NCBI GenBank assembly: GCA_023419655.1
Contig: JAEZXP010000149.1
Coordinates: forward strand, 1 to 7,235
From: Bacillota bacterium
Lineage (GTDB): Bacteria; Bacillota; Clostridia; Lachnospirales; Lachnospiraceae
Reading direction: 5' to 3'
Length of the DNA stretch: 7,235 bases
Part shown: positions 1 through 6,091 of the stretch, piece after piece
Layout: each line of letters starts with the position of its first letter
Numbering within the stretch: position 1 is the first letter of the stretch
Translations under genes and position numbers: made by a program
The notes under the pieces: model-generated
Databases searched by the model: none
What the model was told of the DNA's origin: nothing
What the model saw: the letters and a program-made list of their open reading frames with translations, nothing else

Positions 1-507
1 AGGAATGTTACGGTCCTCTTGAATTCAGACAGCGGCGGAGCCGGTAAGAATGTTATTTATTCAAGCATAAATGAAATGCTCACCGGAGAAGATGCCCGGG
101 TAAAATCGGTTAATGTAAATACCCAAAGTACATTCAGCTCGGAGGAGGATATCCGTAATATCATAAAAAATATCCAGGAGCCTACGGAGGTTTTGGTATG
201 TCTTACAGCTGTAGATACCCGCTGTGCCTATCAGGCGGTGGTAGATTATAATAAAGTAGGGGTAATCGATATTATCGGTTATTATGATTCGGATTTGATA
301 TTAAGTGCGATACAAAAGGGCATCATTCATTCCACCATGACAATTGATGCAAAGCAGATGGGCGCATACTGCGTGGATGCCTTAAATGAATATATGCAGA
401 CAGGACAGGTCAGTGATTATTTCTCCGTCGATATCTATGCTATAAACCATGATAATATCAAGGACTATATAAAACCACAGTCTGAGGAGGAGCAAACCAG
501 ACAATAA
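1..507 (+). CDS. Periplasmic-binding-protein-type sugar sensor component, C-terminal part (5' end outside window)
   Basis: The reading frame is open from base 1 and ends at TAA 505-507, giving 168 residues. The true start lies upstream; the TTG at 19 is only an internal codon. The visible part looks like the second lobe of a type I periplasmic-binding fold (RbsB/XylF superfamily): a strand followed by a glycine-rich turn (VLLNSDSGGAG), then VLVCLTAVDTR where transport proteins usually read ASNDxTA, then DIIGYYDSD and a GIIHSTMTIDAKQMG segment matching the usual IxxGxxxATvxQxxxxxG pattern. The gene ends 24 nt before the start of a LytS/YesM-type kinase. That order resembles XylFII-LytS of Clostridium beijerinckii, where the binding protein presents sugar to the kinase instead of to a transporter. 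A sensing role is therefore inferred from context. The ligand cannot be read from this half, and the signal peptide or membrane anchor is not visible. An ordinary transport binding protein remains possible. Confidence 0.8.
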   Translation, partial: RNVTVLLNSDSGGAGKNVIYSSINEMLTGEDARVKSVNVNTQSTFSSEEDIRNIIKNIQEPTEVLVCLTAVDTRCAYQAVVDYNKVGVIDIIGYYDSDLILSAIQKGIIHSTMTIDAKQMGAYCVDALNEYMQTGQVSDYFSVDIYAINHDNIKDYIKPQSEEEQTRQ

Positions 508-531
508 ATAAAAGCAGGATTGGTGAACGGT

Positions 532-2040
532 ATGAAGAAGAAAATAATTCGGGGCTCCATCAGAATAAGGCTGGTATTGGCCTTCGTATTAACGACAGGA
601 GTCGTATTCTTTGCAAATATGTTCATGTACTATAACATTAATAAGTCAATTGGAAATATCGACCAGGTATATGTGAGTAATATCGGTCTTAATGATTTGA
701 TGGATTCACTGGATAAGCTGCATGGCTATGTCTATGAATATCTGAATACAAAAAGCACAGAATCCCTTGAAAACTATTATATGAGTGAGCAAAACTATAA
801 GAATCTGATTTATGATTTGAAAGAAGATATAACCGATAATAATGTGATTCTTATGCAGAAGAATATAAAGAATATGTCGCAGTCCTATCTGAATCTGATT
901 GATTTGACGGTGGATGCAAAACGCGGCAATAATGTCGAACGGTATAAGTCCAATTACGAAGAAGCCACCGGAATGTATGATTTTATCAGAACGCATATTA
1001 ACACATTAAATAATGAGCAGTTCAAATACAATTCAAATAATTACGAGCTTTTAAGGACCTCATTAAATTATCTGGAGGTAATCAGCACCTCGGTATTGCT
1101 TTTTATTATGGTATTCAATATCGTCTTGATTATTATCGTGACAAGAAGTATTACAGGTCCTTTGATGGAGCTTACCAAGTCTGCAAATGATATCGCTGCC
1201 GGTAATTTTGAGATAGAGCTGGTATCCGTCAACTCGGATGATGAGGTCGGAATCGTTACGAAAGCCTTTAATACCATGGCAATAAGTATCCATCAGTATA
1301 TCAACAGGATAAAAGAGAGCATGGAGCTGGAAAGCAAAATGAAGGAAAAAGAGCTGATGATGACGAATCATTTAAAGGATGCACAGCTAAAATATCTGCA
1401 GGCCCAGATTAATCCTCATTTTCTTTTTAATACGCTGAATGCGGGAGCCCAGCTGGCGATGATGGAGGGAGCAGATAAGACCTGCTTATTTATAGAGAAC
1501 ATATCCGATTTTTTACGGTTTAATATGAAGAGCTTTGACCAGGATTCCACACTGCGGGATGAGATTAAGCTTGTTGATACATACATCTATATATTGAATG
1601 TGCGTTTTTCAGGAAGGATAAAATTCTGCAAGCAGATTGATGACAGCATCCTGGATATTAAGGTGCCCAGTATGATTTTGCAGCCAATCGTGGAAAATTC
1701 GGTTAATTATGGTATCCGGGATATTGATTATGAAGGTGAAATCTGCTTAAAGGTTGACCAGACAGAGGATTCAATCCGTATTACAATCTATGACAATGGA
1801 GCCGGAATGGACCAGGCTACAATAAGCAGAATCCTAAGCTCCAAGATTAGAAGAGAAAAAATAGACAGGGAAGTAAGCCTTACCAGAGAATCAAACGGCA
1901 TCGGGCTTGGCAATGTAATTAACCGACTGAAGCTATACTATGACAGGGATGATATCTTTCATATCCACAGCGATGGTTATAATAAGGGAACCACTGTTAC
2001 AATGCTTATACCAAAGGAGGACTCCGTATGTACAAAATAA
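532..2040 (+). CDS. Membrane sensor histidine kinase, LytS/YesM type, with HAMP domain
   Basis: This is a 502-residue sensor kinase that should autophosphorylate and pass phosphate to the adjacent regulator. Domains in order: a basic N-terminus, transmembrane segment about 14-34, an extracytoplasmic region about 35-180 that looks all-helical and Asn/Tyr-rich (possibly a four-helix bundle), transmembrane segment about 184-203, HAMP about 204-258, a short coiled linker, then the His_kinase module. The phospho-acceptor is His296 in QINPHFLFNTLN. The ATPase part shows the N box QPIVENSVNYG (Asn389), G1 DNGAGMD (421-427) and G2 SNGIGLGN (454-461), so all catalytic motifs look intact. ATG 532 is preferred over TTG 520 and GTG 523 because GGTGA (522-526) lies 5 nt before it; the AGGA at 516-519 is too close to the other two. 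The 3' end overlaps the regulator by 13 nt, suggesting translational coupling. The upstream binding protein is its likely extracellular partner, by analogy with XylFII-LytS; this is inferred. Confidence 0.93.
   Translation: MKKKIIRGSIRIRLVLAFVLTTGVVFFANMFMYYNINKSIGNIDQVYVSNIGLNDLMDSLDKLHGYVYEYLNTKSTESLENYYMSEQNYKNLIYDLKEDITDNNVILMQKNIKNMSQSYLNLIDLTVDAKRGNNVERYKSNYEEATGMYDFIRTHINTLNNEQFKYNSNNYELLRTSLNYLEVISTSVLLFIMVFNIVLIIIVTRSITGPLMELTKSANDIAAGNFEIELVSVNSDDEVGIVTKAFNTMAISIHQYINRIKESMELESKMKEKELMMTNHLKDAQLKYLQAQINPHFLFNTLNAGAQLAMMEGADKTCLFIENISDFLRFNMKSFDQDSTLRDEIKLVDTYIYILNVRFSGRIKFCKQIDDSILDIKVPSMILQPIVENSVNYGIRDIDYEGEICLKVDQTEDSIRITIYDNGAGMDQATISRILSSKIRREKIDREVSLTRESNGIGLGNVINRLKLYYDRDDIFHIHSDGYNKGTTVTMLIPKEDSVCTK
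2013..2020 (+). promoter_or_regulatory. Ribosome binding site of the response regulator, inside the kinase gene
   Basis: AAAGGAGG is near-perfect to the anti-Shine-Dalgarno sequence and lies 7 nt before ATG 2028. It sits within the last codons of the kinase gene, which ends at 2040. The kinase and regulator are thus translated from overlapping frames. Confidence 0.85.
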
Positions 2041-2522
2041 TGCTGGCAGATGATGAAGGAATTGTAATTGATTCGCTGAAATTTATAATTGAGAAGAATT
2101 TTGGACAAAGCTGCATCGTAGAACACGCGTATACTGGAAGAAGCGTAATCGAGCTTGCTGAGAAATTCAAGCCGGATATTGCGATTATCGATATACATAT
2201 GCCGGGGATTAATGGAATCGAGGCGATGAAGGAGATTAGAAAGATTAATAAATCCATCATCTTTATCATCATGACCGCATTCGATAAGTTTAACTATGCG
2301 AAGGAAGCGATTATTCTGGGGGTTATGGAATACCTTACAAAGCCGGTTAACCAAACCGTTATTATCGAAGTCCTGCAAAAGGCCATGGACAATATCGAGG
2401 CAGAGAGAACGAGAAGAAGCAATGATTTGATGATTCGGGAAAAGCTCGAGATTGTCATACCCATCATAGAGAGTGATTTTATCTATTCGGCATTATCAGG
2501 CTCGGAATTTGAACGGGAATAG
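2028..2522 (+). CDS. Response regulator receiver half (N-terminal fragment of YesN-type regulator)
   Basis: A strong AAAGGAGG (2013-2020) 7 nt before ATG 2028 fixes the start, inside the end of the kinase gene. The 164-residue product contains a complete CheY-like receiver: acidic pair D8-D9, phospho-acceptor D55 in IIDIHMPGINGIEA, switch Thr83 (IMTAF) and Lys105 in the TKP motif. About 45 residues of helical linker follow before the amber stop at 2520. It should accept phosphate from the neighbouring kinase, but alone it has no DNA-binding domain. If truncated in vivo it would act only as a phosphate sink, or would have to contact the separately made output half. The intact receiver motifs suggest that any loss of function is recent. 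Confidence 0.85.
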   Translation: MYKIMLADDEGIVIDSLKFIIEKNFGQSCIVEHAYTGRSVIELAEKFKPDIAIIDIHMPGINGIEAMKEIRKINKSIIFIIMTAFDKFNYAKEAIILGVMEYLTKPVNQTVIIEVLQKAMDNIEAERTRRSNDLMIREKLEIVIPIIESDFIYSALSGSEFERE

Positions 2523-2549
2523 GCCGATTTTTGCAATCTCTTAGGCATT

Positions 2550-2554
2550 AAGGA
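2550..2554 (+). promoter_or_regulatory. Possible restart ribosome binding site after the amber codon
   Basis: AAGGA followed by 10 nt and ATG 2565 could allow ribosomes that stop at TAG 2520 to reinitiate 42 nt downstream in the same frame. The motif is short and inside former coding sequence, so chance occurrence is likely enough to keep confidence low. Confidence 0.3.
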
Positions 2555-2564
2555 CGATTATGGA

Positions 2565-3623
2565 ATGATACTTATCGTTGAATTCGGGGATTCCCTGGTG
2601 GAGGGGAATCTGACAAATCCGGTGGGCATCAGCGTAAAGGCACAGTCCTTTTATCCCGTCATCCGAGAGAGCCTGAAGGAAGAGCTGGAATGCATCATCA
2701 GCCCAATTATGATAAATAAGATAATCGCATTTATTCCCTATGATAAGCCCCGGCTGGAATATGATGAAAGAATAGAAATCATTGAGAAGGCCAGAAAGCT
2801 GGTAAGGGAGCTTACAAAGCGGCTTGATATTCAATTCAAGATAGGAATAGGCTCCGTAACTTCCATCGATAAGCTGGAGGATTCATATAAGGAAGCCTTA
2901 AGTGCTATCCGAAACAGTAAGGGAAGAGTAGCCCATGTGAAGGATTTGCCTATAACCTGCGAATATGAAGAGGATTATCCAATCGATATAGAAAGCGCAT
3001 TATTTGAGAAGATAGAAAAGGGAGATATAGAGGGCACAAAGACGGAGGCGAATCGCTTCTTTGACTGGATGGTGAATAATTATCCCGGGCATATGATGGA
3101 TATTAAGCTAAAGGTGCTGGAGTTCATATTGTTTGCGGAGCAGAAAGCCTTCTTGAGCGGCGGAATGACCTATTATTTTCTGTACCGGAAGGATTATCTG
3201 TCAACCATAATAAACATAGAGAATTATGAGCAGCTTCGAAGATGGTTTATTGATATGGTTACACAAGCGTGCCGGAATATTACGACAAAACGGGAGGAGC
3301 AGACCAGCGGACTGATTAGCAAGGCAAAGGCATATATTGAGGAAAATTATAGCCGGGATATTTCTTTAGATGATGTATCAAGGCATGTGGACATTAGTCC
3401 TTATTATTTTTCCAAGCTGTTCAAGGAGGAGAGCGGTGAGAATTTTATAGAGTATCTGACCAATCTGCGGATAAAAAGAGCCAAGAACCTTCTTAGGCAC
3501 AGCGACATGAACATGAAGAATATATGTGCAAAGATAGGATATAGTGACCCGAATTACTTCAGCAGAATATTCAAAAAGCAGGTTGGGGTTACCCCCACTG
3601 AATACAGGGAAAGCAGCAATTGA
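2565..3623 (+). CDS. AraC-family DNA-binding half of the YesN-type regulator
   Basis: This frame continues in register after the amber codon and ends at TGA 3621-3623. If translated from ATG 2565 it gives 352 residues; AAGGA at 2550-2554 lies 10 nt upstream, so reinitiation is plausible, but this may be chance. Residues of about 85-125 (KIGIGSVTSIDKLEDSYKEAL) resemble the degenerate GGDEF-like middle domain seen in many AraC-type response regulators. The C-terminus from about residue 249 is a double helix-turn-helix of the AraC/XylS type, with ISLDDVSRHVDISPYYFSKL as the first HTH and the conserved IGYSDPNYFSRIFKKQVGVTP signature as the second. Its likely target is the control region at 4713-4916 (inferred). 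Without the receiver, control by phosphorylation would be lost unless the two halves associate. Confidence 0.82.
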   Translation: MILIVEFGDSLVEGNLTNPVGISVKAQSFYPVIRESLKEELECIISPIMINKIIAFIPYDKPRLEYDERIEIIEKARKLVRELTKRLDIQFKIGIGSVTSIDKLEDSYKEALSAIRNSKGRVAHVKDLPITCEYEEDYPIDIESALFEKIEKGDIEGTKTEANRFFDWMVNNYPGHMMDIKLKVLEFILFAEQKAFLSGGMTYYFLYRKDYLSTIINIENYEQLRRWFIDMVTQACRNITTKREEQTSGLISKAKAYIEENYSRDISLDDVSRHVDISPYYFSKLFKEESGENFIEYLTNLRIKRAKNLLRHSDMNMKNICAKIGYSDPNYFSRIFKKQVGVTPTEYRESSN

Positions 3624-3680
3624 AGCTATGACAGAGATAGGAAGGTGCAGAAATCAAGAAACACAGGAATGGAGAGTGTT

Positions 3681-4712
3681 ATGAAAAAAACGATTTTTTG
3701 TATTGCTATTTTAATGCTTGTTATGATGCTGTCAGGCTGCAGTGATGACAAGCAGGGTGTCGATGAGAAGCATGTGGAAGAGGATAAAATCCATATCGGA
3801 TTATCCTTTGATTCTTATGTTATTGAACGCTGGCAAAGGGACAGGGATGCATTCGTATATATGGCGGAAGAGCTGGGGGCAGAGGTCAATGTACAGAATG
3901 CCAACGGCGACGTTACGAAGCAGATATCACAGATTGAATACTTTATCGAGAAGGATATGGATGTTATCGTCATTGTAGCAGTGGACTCCAAAGCGTGCAT
4001 TGAGGTAGTAAAAAAGGCGAAGGAAGCCGGGATTAAAATAGTGGCCTATGACAGGCTTTTGATTGACTCCAATGTAGACCTTTATATATCCTTCGATAAT
4101 GAAAAGGTGGGAACCTTAATGGCAGAGGCATTGAAGGAGCATGTTCCGGAGGGAGGGAATATCATAACGGTATTCGGGCCCACTACGGATTACAATGTAC
4201 AGCTGGTTGAACAGGGATATCGGACGGTTATGGAGGATGCGGATGTGAATGTGATTTACTCGGTAAACGCAGTTAACTGGCTTGCAGAAGAGGCTTATTA
4301 TGCAGTGAATGAAGCCCTGCTGATAACATCCGATATCGATGGTGTGTTTTGCGGGAATGATAATCTGGCCACAGAGGCAGTTCGGGCATTATCTGAAAAC
4401 CGCATGGCAGGCAGCGTAGTAGTAACCGGACAGGATGCGGAGCTGGCCGCCTGTCAGAGAATTGTTGAAGGAACCCAGACCATGACGGTCTATAAGCCTG
4501 TTGACAAATTAGCCAAGGCGGCAGCAGAATATGCCGTAAAGCTGGCTAAGGGAGAGGACATCGATGTACAAAACTTAATCAATGACGGAACCTGGGACGT
4601 GCCCTATGTTAAGCTGGAGCCTATCGGTGTAAATAAGGACAATATAGACCAGGTGATTATCGACGGCGGTTTCCAAAGCAGGGAAGATGTATATCTTAAT
4701 GTTTCTAAATAA
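3681..4712 (+). CDS. XylF-like D-xylose-type sugar-binding lipoprotein
   Basis: This is a 343-residue extracytoplasmic sugar-binding protein. ATG 3681 is chosen because GGAG (3671-3674) lies 6 nt upstream and the protein then begins with a normal lipoprotein signal: MKK, a hydrophobic core and lipobox LSGC with the modified Cys at 20. The upstream in-frame GTG 3645 would add 12 polar residues before the signal. The body closely follows remembered E. coli XylF motifs: RWQRDRD (50-56), a QISQIE segment, AYDRLL around D124-R125, SFDNEKVG from 137, GQDAE at 250-254 and the TQTMTVYKP segment. D-xylose or a similar pentose is therefore the probable ligand; XylF family identity is firmer than the exact sugar. 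It starts 57 nt after the regulator, so it appears to belong to the regulatory transcript, not the importer operon. It could feed the importer or act as an extra sensing protein (inferred). Confidence 0.88.
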   Translation: MKKTIFCIAILMLVMMLSGCSDDKQGVDEKHVEEDKIHIGLSFDSYVIERWQRDRDAFVYMAEELGAEVNVQNANGDVTKQISQIEYFIEKDMDVIVIVAVDSKACIEVVKKAKEAGIKIVAYDRLLIDSNVDLYISFDNEKVGTLMAEALKEHVPEGGNIITVFGPTTDYNVQLVEQGYRTVMEDADVNVIYSVNAVNWLAEEAYYAVNEALLITSDIDGVFCGNDNLATEAVRALSENRMAGSVVVTGQDAELAACQRIVEGTQTMTVYKPVDKLAKAAAEYAVKLAKGEDIDVQNLINDGTWDVPYVKLEPIGVNKDNIDQVIIDGGFQSREDVYLNVSK

Positions 4713-4727
4713 AAGCAGTTTCTTCTT

Positions 4728-4743
4728 CATTTTTTTGATATCG
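4728..4743. repeat. Direct repeat copy 1 upstream of the chvE-like operon
   Basis: CATTTTTTTGATATCG; its first ten bases match copy 2 exactly, and the shared ATATCG follows directly, whereas copy 2 has an extra TC. It begins 16 nt after the stop of the XylF-like gene. It is a candidate distal operator half-site for an AraC-type regulator. Confidence 0.55.
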
Positions 4744-4763
4744 GATAGCAAGGTTATGAGATT

Positions 4764-4773
4764 ATGCTAGCAT
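4764..4773. repeat. 10-bp perfect palindrome between the repeat copies
   Basis: ATGCTAGCAT is self-complementary and overlaps the first three bases of repeat copy 2. It has no loop, so it is unlikely to act as an RNA hairpin. It could be a dimeric protein site, though a 10-bp palindrome can occur by chance in AT-rich sequence. Confidence 0.3.
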
Positions 4774-4788
4774 TTTTTTGTCATATCG
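4771..4788. repeat. Direct repeat copy 2, overlapping the -35 element
   Basis: CATTTTTTTGTCATATCG. It begins 43 nt after the start of copy 1, close to four helical turns, so both copies would face the same side of the DNA. It contains the TTGTCA -35 hexamer (4778-4783), the position expected for a regulator touching RNA polymerase. Confidence 0.55.
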
Positions 4789-4806
4789 CTAATTATTGCA
4801 TATTAT
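4778..4806 (+). promoter_or_regulatory. Predicted sigma-A-type promoter of the chvE-like operon
   Basis: The -35 is TTGTCA (4778-4783, 5 of 6 matches to TTGACA), the spacer is 17 nt and the -10 is TATTAT (4801-4806, 5 of 6 matches to TATAAT). Transcription would start near 4813 and give a leader of about 104 nt before ATG 4917. The -35 lies inside direct-repeat copy 2, so regulator binding and polymerase binding would interact directly. Confidence 0.6.
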
Positions 4807-4826
4807 ATGGACTTCCTCTCATAAAA

Positions 4827-4839
4827 ATATACAGTATAT
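4827..4839. repeat. Short inverted repeat in the chvE leader region
   Basis: ATATAC-A-GTATAT is a perfect 6-bp inverted repeat around one central base, about 14 nt after the predicted transcription start. It could be a repressor site. Its pure A/T-rich make-up gives it little information, so this is tentative. Confidence 0.25.
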
Positions 4840-4888
4840 AACAAGTTAGTCCTGTTTCTACCATGATATATTGTAGATGCAGTAATTG

Positions 4889-4894
4889 TATAAT
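4889..4894 (+). promoter_or_regulatory. Consensus-like TATAAT just before the chvE-like gene, possible second -10
   Basis: TATAAT matches the -10 consensus perfectly. The bases at the proper -35 distance (ATATAT, 4866-4871) are poor and there is no exact TGn extension. A start 7 nt downstream would fall at the edge of the ribosome binding site (4901), so the leader would be only about 16 nt. It may be an activator-dependent or accidental element. Confidence 0.25.
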
Positions 4895-4916
4895 ACTAAA
4901 AAGGGAGGATTTTTCT

Positions 4917-5990
4917 ATGAAGAAAAGGTTAGTTGGTATTTTACTATGTGTTGTGATGGTTTCTTCCATACTCACGGCATGTAAAGCGAAAGAAACCGGA
5001 GGGAAAGACGGAGCAAAGACAATCGGCGTATGCATGCCGACAAAGGATTTGCAGCGTTGGAATCAAGACGGCGCAAATATGGAAAAAGAGTTAAAGGACG
5101 CCGGATATAAAGTAGATTTGCAGTATGCAAGCAATGATATTCCGACTCAGGTTTCACAGATTGAGAACATGATTGCCAATAATGTTGATTTGCTGGTTAT
5201 TGCCTCCATCGAAGGAGATTCACTGGGAACGGTTCTGGCTCAGGCAAAAGAGAAGAACATTCCTGTTATTGCTTACGACCGTTTAATTATGAACACAGAC
5301 GCTATTTCTTACTATGCAACCTTTGATAACTATATGGTTGGTACAAAGCAGGGACAGTATATAGAAGAAGCACTGGACCTTAAAAATGCGGCAGGCCCCT
5401 TCAATATTGAACTTATTACCGGTGACCCTGGTGACAACAATGCAAAATACTTCTTTAACGGTGCGATGGATGTTCTGAATCCTTACATTGAGTCCGGTAA
5501 ATTGGTAGTACAGTCCGGTCAGACAGATTTTGCAACAGTTGCAACGGCTAACTGGTCAACAGAAAGTGCACAGTCAAGAATGGAGAATATTATTTCTTCC
5601 TTCTATGCAGACGGAACACAGCTCCATGCGGTTATGGCTTCCAACGATTCAACAGCACTTGGCGTTGCCAATGCGTTAACAGCATCCTACACAGGAGAAT
5701 GGCCCATCCTTACCGGACAGGATTGCGATATTGCCAACGTTAAGAACATGATTGCCGGCAAGCAGTCCATGTCAATCTTTAAGGATACCCGTGATTTGGC
5801 AAGTCAGGTTGTTAAGATGGTTGACGCCATCATGAAGGGCGGAGAGGCTCCGGTTAATGATAACGAAAGCTATGATAATGGTAAGGGAATTGTTCCTACT
5901 TATCTATGTGAGCCGGTATTTGCAGATATTAATAACTATGAAGAATTATTAGTAGAGTCCGGATATTATACAGCGGATCAGTTAAAGTAG
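4917..5990 (+). CDS. chvE: ChvE-like multiple-monosaccharide-binding lipoprotein of a CUT2 ABC importer
   Basis: This is a 357-residue sugar-binding lipoprotein that should deliver monosaccharides to the importer whose ATPase follows. GGGAGGA (4903-4909) 7 nt before ATG 4917 fixes the start; the upstream ATG 4863 has no such site and would bury the signal peptide. The signal is MKKR, a hydrophobic core and lipobox LTAC with Cys22. The rest follows Agrobacterium ChvE nearly block by block: the MPTKDLQRW region with R47-W48, DLQYASNDIPTQVSQIENM, LVIASIEGDSL, AYDRLI (D121-R122), SYYATFDNYMVG, GPFNIEL, GDNNAKYFFNGAMDVL, GQDCD (267-271) and the SIFKDTRDLA segment. Known ChvE proteins bind several sugars, including galactose, glucose, arabinose and xylose; which ones this protein takes cannot be told from sequence. 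Ile is mostly ATT here, whereas ATA is common in the regulatory genes, fitting higher expression. Confidence 0.93.
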   Translation: MKKRLVGILLCVVMVSSILTACKAKETGGKDGAKTIGVCMPTKDLQRWNQDGANMEKELKDAGYKVDLQYASNDIPTQVSQIENMIANNVDLLVIASIEGDSLGTVLAQAKEKNIPVIAYDRLIMNTDAISYYATFDNYMVGTKQGQYIEEALDLKNAAGPFNIELITGDPGDNNAKYFFNGAMDVLNPYIESGKLVVQSGQTDFATVATANWSTESAQSRMENIISSFYADGTQLHAVMASNDSTALGVANALTASYTGEWPILTGQDCDIANVKNMIAGKQSMSIFKDTRDLASQVVKMVDAIMKGGEAPVNDNESYDNGKGIVPTYLCEPVFADINNYEELLVESGYYTADQLK

Positions 5991-6012
5991 TTTTAAGATA
6001 ATTTAAAGTCTA

Positions 6013-6060
6013 ATATGGGGCTATTGCATATCTGGCTGTACCGTGCAAGAAGCCCCATAT
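6013..6060 (+). other. Long intercistronic hairpin between binding protein and ATPase genes
   Basis: ATATGGGGCT (6013-6022) pairs perfectly with AGCCCCATAT (6051-6060). After a small internal loop, TTGCA (6024-6028) pairs with TGCAA (6044-6048), and GG (6034-6035) can pair with CC (6041-6042) around a 5-nt loop. No U-tract follows, only ATATTCGG, so it is not a standard intrinsic terminator. In ABC importer operons such hairpins after the binding-protein gene often protect its mRNA from 3' decay and raise its level over the downstream genes; that role is inferred here. Confidence 0.75.
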
Positions 6061-6077
6061 ATATTCGGTCAGGTTTT

Positions 6078-6085
6078 GGAGGGAG
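6078..6085 (+). promoter_or_regulatory. Ribosome binding site that fixes the TTG start of the ATPase
   Basis: GGAGGGAG lies 6 nt before TTG 6092. The first in-frame ATG (6113) would remove 7 residues and leave the site about 27 nt away, so TTG is the better start. Confidence 0.8.
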
Positions 6086-6091
6086 ATACAA

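Larger units (their letters stand above)
2028..3623 (+). pseudogene. YesN-type response regulator gene interrupted by an in-frame amber codon
   Basis: Read through a single TAG at 2520-2522, frame 2028-3623 encodes 531 codons: receiver, middle linker with a GGDEF-like remnant, and C-terminal AraC-type HTH. This is the usual architecture and about the usual length for YesN-family regulators. The 14 codons between the TAG and ATG 2565 read ADFCNLLGIKDDYG, which resembles normal family sequence, so the stop sits inside a once-continuous gene and there is no frameshift. CAG (Gln) to TAG is a simple one-base origin. TAG is used as an ordinary terminal stop by the chvE-like gene (5988-5990), which argues against recoding. 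The cause may be a recent nonsense mutation, a sequencing or assembly error, a suppressed stop, or a functional split into two polypeptides. The two halves are listed separately. Confidence 0.7.

Noticed and set aside
706..1371. Minus-strand open frames within the kinase gene (706-996, 1063-1371, 1068-1277)
   Set aside because: They lie opposite a kinase gene with all catalytic motifs, have no recognisable domains, and overlap one another in different frames.
2520..2522. TAG as a recoded sense codon (for example pyrrolysine or a TAG-to-Gln code)
   Set aside because: The chvE-like gene in the same window ends at TAG at its expected family length, the other genes use TAA or TGA, and nothing in the window supports recoding.
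1977..2834. Minus-strand open frames opposite the regulator (1977-2378, 2006-2272, 2541-2834)
   Set aside because: They are antisense to clear receiver and linker coding sequence and show no family motifs.
3742..4000. Alternative frames in the XylF-like gene (3742-3978 plus strand, 3815-4000 minus strand)
   Set aside because: Both overlap the XylF motif region RWQRDRD in the real frame and encode nothing recognisable.
4764..4773. ATGCTAGCAT as a CcpA cre site
   Set aside because: The palindrome is shorter than the 14-16 bp cre consensus and lacks its central arrangement.
4746..4779. Possible intrinsic terminator: TAGCA (4746-4750) pairing with TGCTA (4765-4769), then a T-tract at 4773-4779
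   Set aside because: The stem is only 5 bp, A/T-rich, with a 14-nt loop, and does not abut the T-tract; the T-tract is better explained as part of the direct repeat and -35 region.
4793..5157. Minus-strand frames over the chvE leader and signal peptide region (4793-5035, 4972-5157)
   Set aside because: They overlap the chvE-like start and its strong ribosome binding site; no domain is evident.
6013..6072. Reading the 6013-6060 hairpin as a Rho-independent terminator
   Set aside because: The stem is strong but is followed by ATATTCGGTC, not a run of T, and the ATPase that follows is expected in the same transcript.
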